DNA from: Streptomyces mirabilis
GTDB taxonomy: Bacteria > Actinomycetota > Actinomycetes > Streptomycetales > Streptomycetaceae
Length of the DNA: 64,000 nt
Assembly (NCBI RefSeq): GCF_039503195.1
Contig: NZ_JBCJKP010000001.1
Location: 7,440,001-7,504,000 of the forward strand
Reading direction: 5' to 3'
The translations under genes were made by a program, and so were the position numbers. The notes beneath the pieces were generated by a model. The model made no database searches and was not told where the DNA came from. It saw only the letters and a list, made by a program, of their open reading frames with translations. Position 1 is the first letter of the stretch, and each line of letters starts with the position of its first letter. Positions 13,301-26,461 of the stretch are shown one piece after another.

Positions 13301-13561
13301 ATGGCAGGGCGGATAGGGCGCTGGGGGGCAGTGCTGGGGCTCGGTGCGCTGTGGTGGTGGGGCGTCCTCCGGCTCGCGCTGGCGCCCGATGCCGGGGCGC
13401 TGGAAGGGGCGGTCGTGGCCGGGGGATGGGGGTTGAGCCTGCTACCGGTGCACTGTGTGCCGAAGGCGGAGGTCGTGCGCGCCGACGCCGGGGCGCACGG
13501 GCGGCGGGAGGGGTGGCTACGGCGTGGGGCGCGTCGGGAGCGCGAGCCGGGGGCTTCGTAG
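13301..13561 (+). CDS. Small membrane-associated hypothetical protein
   Basis: 86 residues. The N-terminal half is hydrophobic, with one or two helices (GAVLGLGALWWWGVLRLAL and GAVVAGGWGLSLLPVHCV). The C-terminal half is Arg/Glu-rich and likely cytoplasmic. ATG 13301 is preceded by GGAGGTG at 6 nt spacing; GTG 13292 is inside that ribosome site. I do not recognise a family or function. Coding character is moderate. Confidence 0.55.
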   Translation: MAGRIGRWGAVLGLGALWWWGVLRLALAPDAGALEGAVVAGGWGLSLLPVHCVPKAEVVRADAGAHGRREGWLRRGARREREPGAS

Positions 13562-13761
13562 GGGCGGGGCGCTTGGTGGAAGGGGCGGGGGACGGGTGCG
13601 GCGCGTTGGGGGGCGCGTGGTGCCTGGGGCTCGGTGCGGGAGGGGGCTGGGCTCAGCGGGGGCGGGTGCAGAGGGGAGACGCCGCAGGGCGGATGCCCGG
13701 GGGTGGCGGCGTGGGGGTGCCGCTGGGGTTGCTGGGGGCGGCGTGGAGGTGCTGCTGGGGG
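13562..13761. other. G-rich non-coding stretch between convergent genes
   Basis: No gene is supported. The + strand carries many runs of 4-6 G, for example four runs at about 13699-13738 with 5-9 nt loops. These could form G-quadruplexes or explain spurious long ORFs here. Confidence 0.4.
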
Positions 13762-14523
13762 CTACCAAGGCATCGCTACGCCGCCGTTCGGGCGCAGGAT
13801 CTGCCCCGTCGTGAACGCCGAAGCGTCGGAGGCCAGGTGCAGCACGGCGTGGGCGATGTCCTCGGGTTCGCCGACCCGGCCGAGTGGCGACAGCCGGGCC
13901 ATGACCGCTTCCGTGCGCGCCTGGGCGTCCCCGTGACGGTCGGTCATCGGCGTACGTGTCCAGCCGGGCGCGACCGCGTTGACACGGATGCCGTGCGGGC
14001 CGATCTCGGTCGCCAGGGTCTTCGTCAGCTGCACGACGGCCGCCTTCGACGCGCCGTAGCAGAGCAGGCCGGGGCCGCCGGTGTCGATGGCGCCGGACGC
14101 CATCGTGATGATGCTCCCGCGGACGCTCTTCTCGATCATGAGGAGGGCGGCCTCCTGGCAGGCGTACAGCACGCCCTTGAAGTTGACGCCCAGTACGCGG
14201 TCGAGGTCCTCGTCCCGGGTCTCCAGGACCGGGCTGCTGTGCATGATCCCGGCGACCGCCGCCATGACGTCGAGCCGTTCGCAGGACGCGACGGCCTGTC
14301 GGAGTTGCGCACGGTCGCCGACGTCGAGCGGATGTGTGTGGGCCGTACCGCCCTGGGCCTTGATGAGGGTCGCCGTCTCGTGCAGGCCCTGCGGGTCCCG
14401 GTCCGCGCAGTGGACGGCGGCTCCCGCCTCCGCCAGCAGGACGGCTGACGCGCGGCCGATCCCGCTGGCGGCGCCGGTGACGAATGCGGTGCGTCCGGTG
14501 AGGTCGTACGCCTTGACGGGCAT
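13762..14523 (-). CDS. Short-chain dehydrogenase/reductase (SDR)
   Basis: 253 residues. A classical SDR Rossmann fold has the cofactor motif TGAASGIG (TGxxxGxG, residues about 14-21). An Asp follows beta-2 (CADRD), favouring NAD(H). The catalytic Tyr-Lys appears as YGASK, with Ser in MASGAI, and the structural motif is AGIM in place of NNAG. Loss of the usual NNAG Asn is unusual but found in some SDRs. ATG at 14523 is supported by a TACCGT hexamer (complement of 14530-14535) 6 nt upstream, the leaderless pattern. A TTG at 14559 would add 12 residues. The substrate cannot be inferred. It is convergent with the small gene at 13301. Confidence 0.85.
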   Translation of the reverse strand: MPVKAYDLTGRTAFVTGAASGIGRASAVLLAEAGAAVHCADRDPQGLHETATLIKAQGGTAHTHPLDVGDRAQLRQAVASCERLDVMAAVAGIMHSSPVLETRDEDLDRVLGVNFKGVLYACQEAALLMIEKSVRGSIITMASGAIDTGGPGLLCYGASKAAVVQLTKTLATEIGPHGIRVNAVAPGWTRTPMTDRHGDAQARTEAVMARLSPLGRVGEPEDIAHAVLHLASDASAFTTGQILRPNGGVAMPW

Positions 14524-14613
14524 GAAGGGACGGTACGAGGGTTTCTGACGGGCCGTCAATTAGTTGTACGGCAAGGAGTTGGTCGTACGGCGGGTAGTTG
14601 TGCGGCGGGTGGT

Positions 14614-15450
14614 CTACGGGAGGGGCCGGCGCTCGGAGGGCGGGATACGGCCCAGGGGCGGAGTCGGGCCCGTCTGGCACGTCGGACACCAGTACGTGGG
14701 GCGCTCTCGGGAGCCGTCGCCCTGGTCGGCCCGGCGGATCGAGGTGCCACAGCGCAGACAGGGGCGGGGTGCGCGGCCGTACACGAAGAGGTTCTGGTCG
14801 CGGCGGCCGGTGGTGATGCGGGTCGGGCGGTCGCGGTTGGTCTCCAGGAGCTTCTTGGCCAGGGGCGGGAGCAGGGTGGCACGGTCGGCGGGAAGCTCAC
14901 CGATGGGCAGCCAGGGGGTGACCCGGAGGAGGAAGCACAGCTCGCTCTTGTAGACATTGCCGATCCCGGCGAGGTTGCGCTGGTCGAGGAGGGCCTCGCC
15001 GAGGGAGCGGGCGGGGTCTTGGAGGAGGTTCTCCAAGGCGCTGTCGGGGTTCCAGTCCGGGCCGAGGAGGTCGGGGCCGAGGTGGCCGACGGCGCGGTCC
15101 TCGTCCGCGGTGCGGAGCAACTCCAGGACGGGGAGCCGGTAGCCGACGGCCGTGCGGTCCGCGGTGCCGAGGATGGCCCGGATCTGGTGGGCGGGGCCGC
15201 CGCTCCAGCGCCGGCCGTTCTCGTACACCTTCCAGGAGCCGTCCATCCGCAGATGCGAGTGCAGGGTCAGGCCGCCCTCGATCCGGGTCAGGAGGTGCTT
15301 GCCGCGCGGGGTGACGTCCAGGACGGCGCGGCCGGTGAGGTCGGCGGTGGCGTACTTGGGCACCCGCAGATCGGAGCGGGTCAGCACGTTGCCCGCGAGG
15401 GCGGTGTGCAGCCGCCTCGCGGCTTGCCAGACGGTGTCTCCTTCGGGCAT
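14614..15450 (-). CDS. nei: Fpg/Nei family DNA glycosylase (endonuclease VIII-like)
   Basis: 278 residues. It begins MPEGDT, giving the catalytic N-terminal proline and Glu of the family, and MPEGDT favours Nei over MutM. The H2TH region QRNLAGIGNVYKSE and a C-terminal zinc finger (CLRC ... CPTC) are intact. It excises oxidised pyrimidines and cleaves the abasic site. It ends 91 bp from the SDR start and is followed upstream by Lhr on the same strand, so a small repair cluster is plausible. The last 25 residues form a Pro/Arg-rich tail beyond the zinc finger. Confidence 0.9.
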   Translation of the reverse strand: MPEGDTVWQAARRLHTALAGNVLTRSDLRVPKYATADLTGRAVLDVTPRGKHLLTRIEGGLTLHSHLRMDGSWKVYENGRRWSGGPAHQIRAILGTADRTAVGYRLPVLELLRTADEDRAVGHLGPDLLGPDWNPDSALENLLQDPARSLGEALLDQRNLAGIGNVYKSELCFLLRVTPWLPIGELPADRATLLPPLAKKLLETNRDRPTRITTGRRDQNLFVYGRAPRPCLRCGTSIRRADQGDGSRERPTYWCPTCQTGPTPPLGRIPPSERRPLP

Positions 15451-15544
15451 GGGTTCCAGGGTGGCACGAGTGGGGTGGGGTGCGGCGGGGTGGGGGCGGC
15501 GTCAGGTGGGATGCGGGTATGTGGGGTGCGTGTGGGTGGGGTGT

Positions 15545-20488
<4,944 letters not shown>

Positions 20489-20753
20489 GCGTCCATCCTG
20501 CACCCCGCCACTGACAATCGCTCTGACCTGCGGAAATGTGGCCGGTGGCCTAGTGGGACGCCTGCGGCTCGGTGACGGGGCGGGGCCGCGCCGGGGGTAT
20601 CCGTCCTCGGGCAGGCGCGGAATCGGTCGATCACCGACTTGGCGGCGTTGACGCGCCAGCCGCTGCGGGCGCCCCCCGACACGACCCCTCGCCGCCGTGG
20701 GCGGCCGACGGCGGCGTGGGGGTGCACCACCCGAGCCGGTCGTCCGTGGTGTC

Positions 20754-21767
20754 ATGCCGGAGAATGAATGGGTGGCAGGTTCGGGGCAGGAGCGGGCGCG
20801 GCACTGGCGGTACGCGGAGCTGCCGGGTGTCGATCTGCTGCGGGCGCGGTTCGTCGAGAAGATATTTGTGCGGCACACCCACGAGAACTTCGTGATCGCC
20901 GCCATCTCCGACGGTGTCGAGGTCTTCCACCACGGCGGCGCCGACCAGTACGCGGGTCCGGGCGCGCTCGCGCTGGTCAACCCCGACACCCCGCACACGG
21001 GCCGGGCGGGTGTTCCCGAGGGTTGGCGGTACGGGGCGGTGTACCCCTCGCCCGAGCTGGTGGCGGAGATCGCCGCGGAGATCACCACGATTCGTGGCAC
21101 CCCCGGATTCGTCAGCCCGGTGCTCGACGATCCGTACGCGGCGGGTCTGGTTCACGAAGTGCTTCGGGCCGCGGAGGAGGGCAACGCGCTCGCGGCCGAC
21201 ACGCTGCTCCGGGTTGCGGTGACCCGGCTGCTGCGCCTGAACGGCGGTCCGCTGCCGCAGCGGGGTGTGCACACCGCGGGCGCCCGTGTCGCCGCACGCG
21301 CGCGTGCCGTGCTGGAGGAGCGGATGGCCGAGCCTCCGACCCTGGAACGGCTCGCCGCCGACCTCGGCACCAGCCCGTTCGCCCTGCTGCGCGCGTTCCG
21401 CGAGACCTACGGCATGCCGCCCCACACCTGGCTGACCGACGCCCGGGTACGCCGGGCACGCCACCTCCTGGATGCCGGTTCCGCGCCCGCCGAGGCGGCC
21501 GTCGCCGTCGGCTTCACCGACCAGCCCCATCTCAATCGTCACTTCACCCGGATCGTGGGCGTGCCTCCGGGCGCCTACCAGCGCGAGCGCAAGAACGTAC
21601 AAGACGTCGACGGGCGGCCGCACCTACCGTCCGGGGTGTGGCAGAACAGACAACTCTCGCAGACATACGCAGTGAAGAAGGCGGCGGAAAACCCGACGCG
21701 GCCGTCGTTCGGGACGCCCTGGGAGTCGGGGTCGCCGTCGGACTGTCCGGGTTCGCCTTCGGAGTGA
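20754..21767 (+). CDS. AraC-family transcriptional regulator
   Basis: 337 residues. The N-terminal cupin-like ligand domain (HTHENFVIAAISDG, PDTPHTG) is followed by a double HTH (about residues 195-285: LERLAADLGTSPFALLRAFRE, cut here, and AVAVGFTDQPHLNRHFTR). The HTH ends near nt 21600, but the frame runs a further 55 polar residues that overlap the start of azlC by 130 nt. ATG 20754 has no clear ribosome site. Its position directly before azlCD, and the family's use as local activators, suggest it controls the exporter. The stop position could be affected by an indel; see findings. Confidence 0.85.
   Translation: MPENEWVAGSGQERARHWRYAELPGVDLLRARFVEKIFVRHTHENFVIAAISDGVEVFHHGGADQYAGPGALALVNPDTPHTGRAGVPEGWRYGAVYPSPELVAEIAAEITTIRGTPGFVSPVLDDPYAAGLVHEVLRAAEEGNALAADTLLRVAVTRLLRLNGGPLPQRGVHTAGARVAARARAVLEERMAEPPTLERLAADLGTSPFALLRAFRETYGMPPHTWLTDARVRRARHLLDAGSAPAEAAVAVGFTDQPHLNRHFTRIVGVPPGAYQRERKNVQDVDGRPHLPSGVWQNRQLSQTYAVKKAAENPTRPSFGTPWESGSPSDCPGSPSE
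21625..21630 (+). promoter_or_regulatory. TACCGT -10 hexamer, leaderless azlC
   Basis: TANNNT ending 7 nt before GTG 21638, located inside the 3' end of the AraC-family gene. Confidence 0.45.
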
Positions 21768-22405
21768 CCTCGGCCGGCAGCGGGCTCACCGTGCTGCAGA
21801 CCTGCGCGCTCAGCCTCCTGGTGTTCACCGGTGCCTCGCAGTTCGCGCTCGTGGGCGCGCTCGCAGGCGGCGGCAACCCGCTCACGGCGGCCGCGGGCGC
21901 GTTCTTCCTCGGGGTGCGCAACGCGTTCTACGGACTGCGGCTGTCACAACTGCTGGCCCTCCCGCGCGCGGTGCGTCCGTTCGCCGCGCAGTGGGTCATC
22001 GACGAGACCACGGCCGTCGCGCTCGCCCAGCCCTCCCGCCGCAGTGTCCGGATCGGCTTCACCGTCACCGGGCTCACCCTGTACGTGCTGTGGAACCTCA
22101 CCACGCTGCTGGGCGCCGTCGGGGCCGAGGCCATCGGGGACACCGACGCGTGGGGGCTGGACGCCGCCGGGCCCGCCGTCTTCCTCGCGCTGCTCGCACC
22201 GATGCTGAAGACCACCACGGAGCGCGCGGTCGCCGGTGCCGCGGTTCTTCTGGGGCTCGGTCTGCTGCCGGTGCTGCCCGCAGGAGTCCCCGTCCTGGTG
22301 GCGGCGCTGGCCGCTCCCGCCGCCCTCTACATGGAGGGGCGACGCGCTCCGAAGTCCGCCGGTCGTATGAAGGCCGACAACGACGCACCGAGGGACGACC
22401 GTTGA
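21638..22405 (+). CDS. azlC: AzlC family branched-chain amino acid exporter, large subunit
   Basis: 255 residues with about seven hydrophobic helices and the family motifs GFAFG, TGASQFA and FFLGVRNAFYGLR. With the small AzlD subunit it forms an exporter of branched-chain amino acids or analogues (BrnFE/AzlCD type). GTG 21638 is inferred from the leaderless-type hexamer and the start of homologous sequence; no ribosome site is visible. It starts inside the AraC-family gene and ends at TTGA overlapping azlD, so regulator, azlC and azlD are one unit. Confidence 0.87.
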   Translation: MAEQTTLADIRSEEGGGKPDAAVVRDALGVGVAVGLSGFAFGVTSAGSGLTVLQTCALSLLVFTGASQFALVGALAGGGNPLTAAAGAFFLGVRNAFYGLRLSQLLALPRAVRPFAAQWVIDETTAVALAQPSRRSVRIGFTVTGLTLYVLWNLTTLLGAVGAEAIGDTDAWGLDAAGPAVFLALLAPMLKTTTERAVAGAAVLLGLGLLPVLPAGVPVLVAALAAPAALYMEGRRAPKSAGRMKADNDAPRDDR

Positions 22406-22710
22406 ACATCTGGATCGCGATCGGGGCGACCGCCGTCGGCTGCTACGCCGTCAAGCTCATCGGCCTGCTGGTCCCCGACGGCGTCCTGGAGCGGCCGCTC
22501 GTCAAGCGCCTCGCCGCTCTGCTGCCCGTCGCCCTCCTGGCCGCGCTCACGGCTCAGCAGACCTTCGCCGACGGGCCCGTCCTGGTCGTGGACGCGAGGG
22601 TCGCAGGACTCGCCGCGGCCGCCGTCGCCCTGCTCCTGCGCGCCCCCTTCCTGCTCGTGGTCGGCGCGGCCGTGGTCGTGACGGCGGGAGTGCGGGCGCT
22701 GACAGGCTGA
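22402..22710 (+). CDS. azlD: AzlD family small exporter subunit
   Basis: 102 residues with four predicted helices: IWIAIGATAVGCYAVKLIGLL, RLAALLPVALLAALTAQQ and two more (first shown cut). The length and LLPVALLAAL motif fit AzlD/BrnE. TTG 22402 overlaps the azlC stop (TTGA), giving translational coupling; AGGGACG upstream may serve as the ribosome site. It partners AzlC. Confidence 0.85.
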   Translation: MNIWIAIGATAVGCYAVKLIGLLVPDGVLERPLVKRLAALLPVALLAALTAQQTFADGPVLVVDARVAGLAAAAVALLLRAPFLLVVGAAVVVTAGVRALTG

Positions 22711-22725
22711 CGCCCGGTACGCGGG

Positions 22726-22751
22726 CGGCCCGCACGCGTGTGTGCGGGCCG
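22726..22751. terminator. Bidirectional terminator between azlD and the convergent gene
   Basis: 10-bp arms CGGCCCGCAC (22726-22735) and GTGCGGGCCG (22742-22751) with a 6-nt loop, placed between convergent stops. Confidence 0.7.
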
Positions 22752-22768
22752 GGAACCGTCGGGGGCGC

Positions 22769-23722
22769 TCAACCGATGGGCCGTCCGTACGCCCGTAGGG
22801 TGCGCAGGGCCTCGATCGTCACCATGGGGCGGCACTCCAGGGCGGTACCCGGTGCCCACTGGCGCCAGCGGATCGGCCAGCCGCCGTCCTCACGCTGCTC
22901 GCCCGCCAGGAAGTCGAGTGAGCGCGCCATCTCCTCGTCGGTGAACCATGCGCGCGCGAGCGACCCCGGGGCCTTCGCGTAGTCGTGCGGGAAGTGGTGC
23001 TCGTCCGGCGCGTATCCGGGCGCCACCGGAAACGCCTCCAGGTGTGCCGGGTCCAGTGCCGCGAGCCGGTGCTCGCGCACCAGACGGCCCAGCCGGTCGG
23101 CGGCGGCCTCCGCGCGCGGGCGGTCGGGGGCCCAGTCCAGGAAGGCCACGGCCGCCTCGATCTCGTACGGGTGGGACTTGTCCAGGGACTCGACCGCCCG
23201 CCAGCAGAAGTCGGTGGCCCGGAACAGCCAGGCGTGCCACACCTCGTTGCGGTGCAGCAGGCCCACCACGGGGCCGGTGGCGAGGAGTTCACTCGGCGGG
23301 TCGTCGACGACGGGCACGAAAGGAGCGTGCGGGTAGCCACGCTGACTGGGATGGATGGCCGGCAGTGCGCCGTCCGCCGTCGACACCGAGGTCAAGTAGC
23401 GGCACACGCGCTCCACGCGCTGTCCGCCGCACCGCCCGATCGAGTCCAGGACGCGCAGCGCGTGCCCGGTGTGCAGCGGCTGGCTGACCGGGCCGCGGAG
23501 ATCGGGTTCGAGCGCGTGACCATATCCCTCGTCGTCGTTGCGGTAGGCGGCCAGCGCGGTCTCCACCGCGTCGGCCGCGCCGACGTCGCTGTCCAGGAAG
23601 TGGTACGCGAAACGGCGCTGCTCCAGCACGCGTGCGGTGAGCCAGATGAAGTGCTCGGCGCGCGAGAGCGGGGTGTGCGCCGGGGGCGTCGGGGGGAGTG
23701 GGGATGCTCCTGATTCGGCCAT
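22769..23722 (-). CDS. Conserved protein of alpha/alpha-toroid (terpenoid cyclase/prenyltransferase-like) type
   Basis: 317 residues, alpha-helical, with repeated aromatic segments such as YRNDDEGYGHALEPDLRG, LLHRNEVWHAWLFRATDF and EQREDGGWPIRWRQWAPG. The QREDGGW motif resembles the QW-type repeats of squalene cyclases and prenyltransferase beta subunits. No DxDD or DDxxD catalytic motif is evident, so it may be a fold relative without that chemistry. A TACGGT hexamer (complement of 23730-23735) ends 7 nt before ATG, suggesting a leaderless transcript. Function unknown. Confidence 0.75.
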   Translation of the reverse strand: MAESGASPLPPTPPAHTPLSRAEHFIWLTARVLEQRRFAYHFLDSDVGAADAVETALAAYRNDDEGYGHALEPDLRGPVSQPLHTGHALRVLDSIGRCGGQRVERVCRYLTSVSTADGALPAIHPSQRGYPHAPFVPVVDDPPSELLATGPVVGLLHRNEVWHAWLFRATDFCWRAVESLDKSHPYEIEAAVAFLDWAPDRPRAEAAADRLGRLVREHRLAALDPAHLEAFPVAPGYAPDEHHFPHDYAKAPGSLARAWFTDEEMARSLDFLAGEQREDGGWPIRWRQWAPGTALECRPMVTIEALRTLRAYGRPIG

Positions 23723-23802
23723 GTCTCAGACCGTAGGACGGAAAGCGGTCTCGGCAAGGGGTCCCGGCCCGGGCCCACTCTCAGGGGCGGGATACTGGAG
23801 TC

Positions 23803-23997
23803 ATGCGGTTGACGGTCTTCTGGCAGCGGATGGCGGATCACTTCGGTGAGGCGTACGCCGACACCTTCGCGCGCGATCATGTGATGACGGAGCTCGGCGG
23901 ACGGACCGTGAACGAGGCGCTGAACGCCGGCTGGGAGGCCAAGGACGTGTGGCGCGTGGTGTGCGCGACCATGAACGTTCCGTACGAGAACCGCTGA
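23803..23997 (+). CDS. DUF3046 protein
   Basis: 64 residues, full length for the DUF3046 family: small acidic proteins of actinobacteria usually encoded near recA, as here. Characteristic stretches are FWQRMADHFGEAYADTFARDH and AGWEAKDVWRVVCATMNVP (first shown in part). No catalytic motif or membrane segment. ATG 23803 is preceded by CTGGAG at very short spacing. Function unknown. Confidence 0.85.
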   Translation: MRLTVFWQRMADHFGEAYADTFARDHVMTELGGRTVNEALNAGWEAKDVWRVVCATMNVPYENR

Positions 23998-24057
23998 CGA
24001 ACCCCGAAGATCCGGGGCGGGGCACAGATTGTCGGTGGAGTCGGCGACACTTGCCCC

Positions 24058-25272
24058 GTGGCCCCGACAGACGAGACCGCGCAGGTCGACCAGCAGACAT
24101 CCCCCTTCGGCACGACGCCGCCCCCTTCGCCCCCGGGCGGGGACGCCTCCGGGCAGGGCGCGCGCATGCCGCGCTGGCTGCCGCGCGCGATGGTGCTCGC
24201 ACTCACCCTCGTCGCCCTGTTCCAACTGGGCAGTTGGGCGTTCCACCAGCTCATCGGGCTGTTGATCAACATTCTGATCGCGTTCTTCCTGGCGCTCGCC
24301 ATCGAGCCCGCGGTGAGCTGGATGGCCTCGTACGGTATGCGCCGGGGGCTGGCCACCTTCCTCGTCTTCTTCGGTCTGCTGATCGCGACGGCCGGATTCG
24401 TCACGCTGCTCGGCTCGATGCTCGCGGGTCAGATCATCAAGATGATCGAGGGCTTCCCCGAGTACCTGGACTCGGTGATCAACTGGATCAACTCGAGCTT
24501 CCACACCCACGTGAGACGGGTGGACGTCCAGGACAGCCTGGTGCACTCCGACTGGCTGCGGAAGTACGTGCAGAACAGCGCGACCGGCGTCCTGGACGTG
24601 TCCGCGCAGGTGCTCGGCGGTCTCTTCAAGCTGCTGACGATCACGCTGTTCTCGTTCTACTTCGCGGCCGACGGGCCCCGGCTGCGGCGCGCGTTGTGCT
24701 CGGTGCTGCCGCCCGCGCGACAGGCCGAGGTGCTGCGCGCGTGGGAGATAGCCGTCGACAAGACCGGCGGCTATCTGTACTCGCGCGGTCTGATGGCGCT
24801 GATCTCCGGCGTCGCGCACTACATCCTGCTGCAGGCCCTGGGCGTGCCCTACGCGCCCGTGCTCGCCGTCTGGGTGGGTCTGGTCTCGCAGTTCATCCCC
24901 ACCATCGGTACGTATCTCGCAGGCGCCCTGCCGATGCTGATCGCCTTCACCATCGACCCCTGGTACGCGCTGTGGGTGCTGATCTTCGTCGTGGTCTACC
25001 AGCAGTTCGAGAACTACGTACTGCAGCCCAAGCTGACCGCCAAGACCGTGGACATCCACCCGGCGGTCGCCTTCGGCTCGGTCATCGCGGGCACGGCCCT
25101 CCTCGGGGCCGTCGGCGCCCTGATCGCCATCCCCGCGGTCGCCACTCTCCAGGCCTTCCTGGGGGCCTATGTGAAGCGGTACGACGTCACGGACGACCCC
25201 CGGGTGCACGGCCACCGGACCAGGAGGTCGCCCTCCTTCCGCACCCGTCTGCGGGAACTGCTCGCCCGATGA
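24058..25272 (+). CDS. AI-2E family transporter (PerM/YdiK type)
   Basis: 404 residues. A Pro/Gly-rich cytoplasmic N-terminus of about 40 residues precedes eight predicted membrane helices with a central soluble stretch (about 140-200). The C-terminal signature has QFIPTIGTYLAGALP and VVYQQFENYVLQPKL, with the YQQFENYVLQPK motif of the family. These proteins export AI-2 or act as sodium/proton antiporters; the substrate here is undetermined. GTG 24058 lies 60 nt after the DUF3046 stop. The C-terminal Arg-rich tail is cytoplasmic. Confidence 0.87.
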   Translation: MAPTDETAQVDQQTSPFGTTPPPSPPGGDASGQGARMPRWLPRAMVLALTLVALFQLGSWAFHQLIGLLINILIAFFLALAIEPAVSWMASYGMRRGLATFLVFFGLLIATAGFVTLLGSMLAGQIIKMIEGFPEYLDSVINWINSSFHTHVRRVDVQDSLVHSDWLRKYVQNSATGVLDVSAQVLGGLFKLLTITLFSFYFAADGPRLRRALCSVLPPARQAEVLRAWEIAVDKTGGYLYSRGLMALISGVAHYILLQALGVPYAPVLAVWVGLVSQFIPTIGTYLAGALPMLIAFTIDPWYALWVLIFVVVYQQFENYVLQPKLTAKTVDIHPAVAFGSVIAGTALLGAVGALIAIPAVATLQAFLGAYVKRYDVTDDPRVHGHRTRRSPSFRTRLRELLAR

Positions 25273-25294
25273 GGCCGATGAGGTTCACCGGGGT

Positions 25295-26134
25295 TCACCA
25301 GGTGAGGGCCGCCCACACTCCGGCGCCCAGGACCGCCGCCGCGTAGCAGCCGACCGCCGCCTGGATGACCCGCTGCCGTGTCCGGTCGCTCCATGGTGTG
25401 TGCGACAGCAGCCAGGCCAGTGCGGGCAGGACCAGCACGGCGTGCAGGCTCACTCCGTGCAGCGGCTTGAGCGGGGCCGTCGAGTGGTACGCCGCCTCCT
25501 GGTGACCGGTGCGGGTGAGGACGACCCCGCGCGCGATCATCGCGGCGCCCGACGCCAGCGCGACGAGCAGGATCGCGAACCCGGAGCGCAGCGCGAGCGG
25601 CATCCCCAGAGGGCCCGTGGGCCGGTTTTGGAAGGAGGCCACCGCGAACACGGTGAGCAGCACCACGAGAACCCCGCCGCCCACCGCGAGCGTCATCGAC
25701 ACCGCCGTGTCGAAGCCGGTCTCCATGTTGAGGTGCGAGGGCACCCGGCGCCACGCCTGAAGGGTGATCCCGCCCACCTCCACGACACAGTCGGCGGCGA
25801 ACACGACGAGCAGCGCCGAGCGCAGACGCGTTCCGACCCGCAGATACGACGTGACCCATGTGATCGCGATCAGCGTCAGCCCGAAGGAGAGCCCGAACGT
25901 GACGGGCTTGCGCCAGGAGACGGGCCCGTCCCAGGGGCCGCCGTCCACGGCGAAGACGACCAGATGCGCCAGCCCGGAGAGCACCAGCACGGCGCCGGTC
26001 ACATGGCAGAGCCGCTCGGTGGGACGCACTCCGCGCCACGCCCCACGCCACCCGGAGCGCACCGGAGACGGTCGTGCCGGTGGGGCGACGGCGGTGGTCA
26101 CGGCGGGATCGGGGGTTCCGCTGTGGCTCTCCAT
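25295..26134 (-). CDS. Integral membrane protein, unknown function
   Basis: 279 residues with about seven hydrophobic helices, including VTGAVLVLSGLAHLVVFAVDGG and the conserved-looking WRKPVTFGLSFGLTL (first in excess of the helix). It then has ITWVTSYL, and the C-terminal HGVSLHAVLVLPALAWLLS contains His residues that could bind a ligand or haem. I cannot assign a family with certainty. ATG 26134 is the first methionine before the polar N-terminus MESHSGTPDP. It is divergent from recA, with its upstream region in the 327-bp gap that carries the recA promoter. Confidence 0.75.
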   Translation of the reverse strand: MESHSGTPDPAVTTAVAPPARPSPVRSGWRGAWRGVRPTERLCHVTGAVLVLSGLAHLVVFAVDGGPWDGPVSWRKPVTFGLSFGLTLIAITWVTSYLRVGTRLRSALLVVFAADCVVEVGGITLQAWRRVPSHLNMETGFDTAVSMTLAVGGGVLVVLLTVFAVASFQNRPTGPLGMPLALRSGFAILLVALASGAAMIARGVVLTRTGHQEAAYHSTAPLKPLHGVSLHAVLVLPALAWLLSHTPWSDRTRQRVIQAAVGCYAAAVLGAGVWAALTW

Positions 26135-26271
26135 GAGGTCCAAGCTTCGGCGGCCAGGGCCCTGAGGTCGTCGTACGGCCGAAGACTTCGGTGGTACGCC
26201 CTGGGGAGTAGGCGGGGATCCCGGTCGTTGTCGGTCCGCGAACGTAGGCTCGGAGGTGCCGCATGGTGCGC

Positions 26272-26299
26272 TTGACACCAAAATCGAACATCCATTCTC
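26272..26299 (+). promoter_or_regulatory. recA promoter with SOS (LexA) box
   Basis: TTGACA (26272-26277) is a consensus -35. GAACATCCATTCTC (26286-26299) matches the SOS element known from Streptomyces recA promoters and would overlap the -10 region, so LexA binding would block RNA polymerase. The transcript would have a leader of about 155 nt before ATG 26462. Confidence 0.75.
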
Positions 26300-26461
26300 A
26301 TGGAATCTCCGGCTGGGCTCTCGGCGGGGATTTCGGCAGGGTTTTCACAGAGATGTACCCGAGTTATCCACAGGCTGGACGGGCGTCGGGGCGCATTGTC
26401 AGTGGCAGGCGTTAGCGTCTTTGACGTGAAGCGATCGACTCAAGCAAATCGGGTGGAACCC

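Noticed and set aside
13351..14448. 365-codon + strand frame
   Set aside because: Opposite the SDR gene, which has intact cofactor and catalytic motifs; this frame is Gly/Arg-rich noise.
23392..25215. 607-codon frame on the minus strand
   Set aside because: It spans two genuine genes and a gap in antisense; no protein-like pattern.
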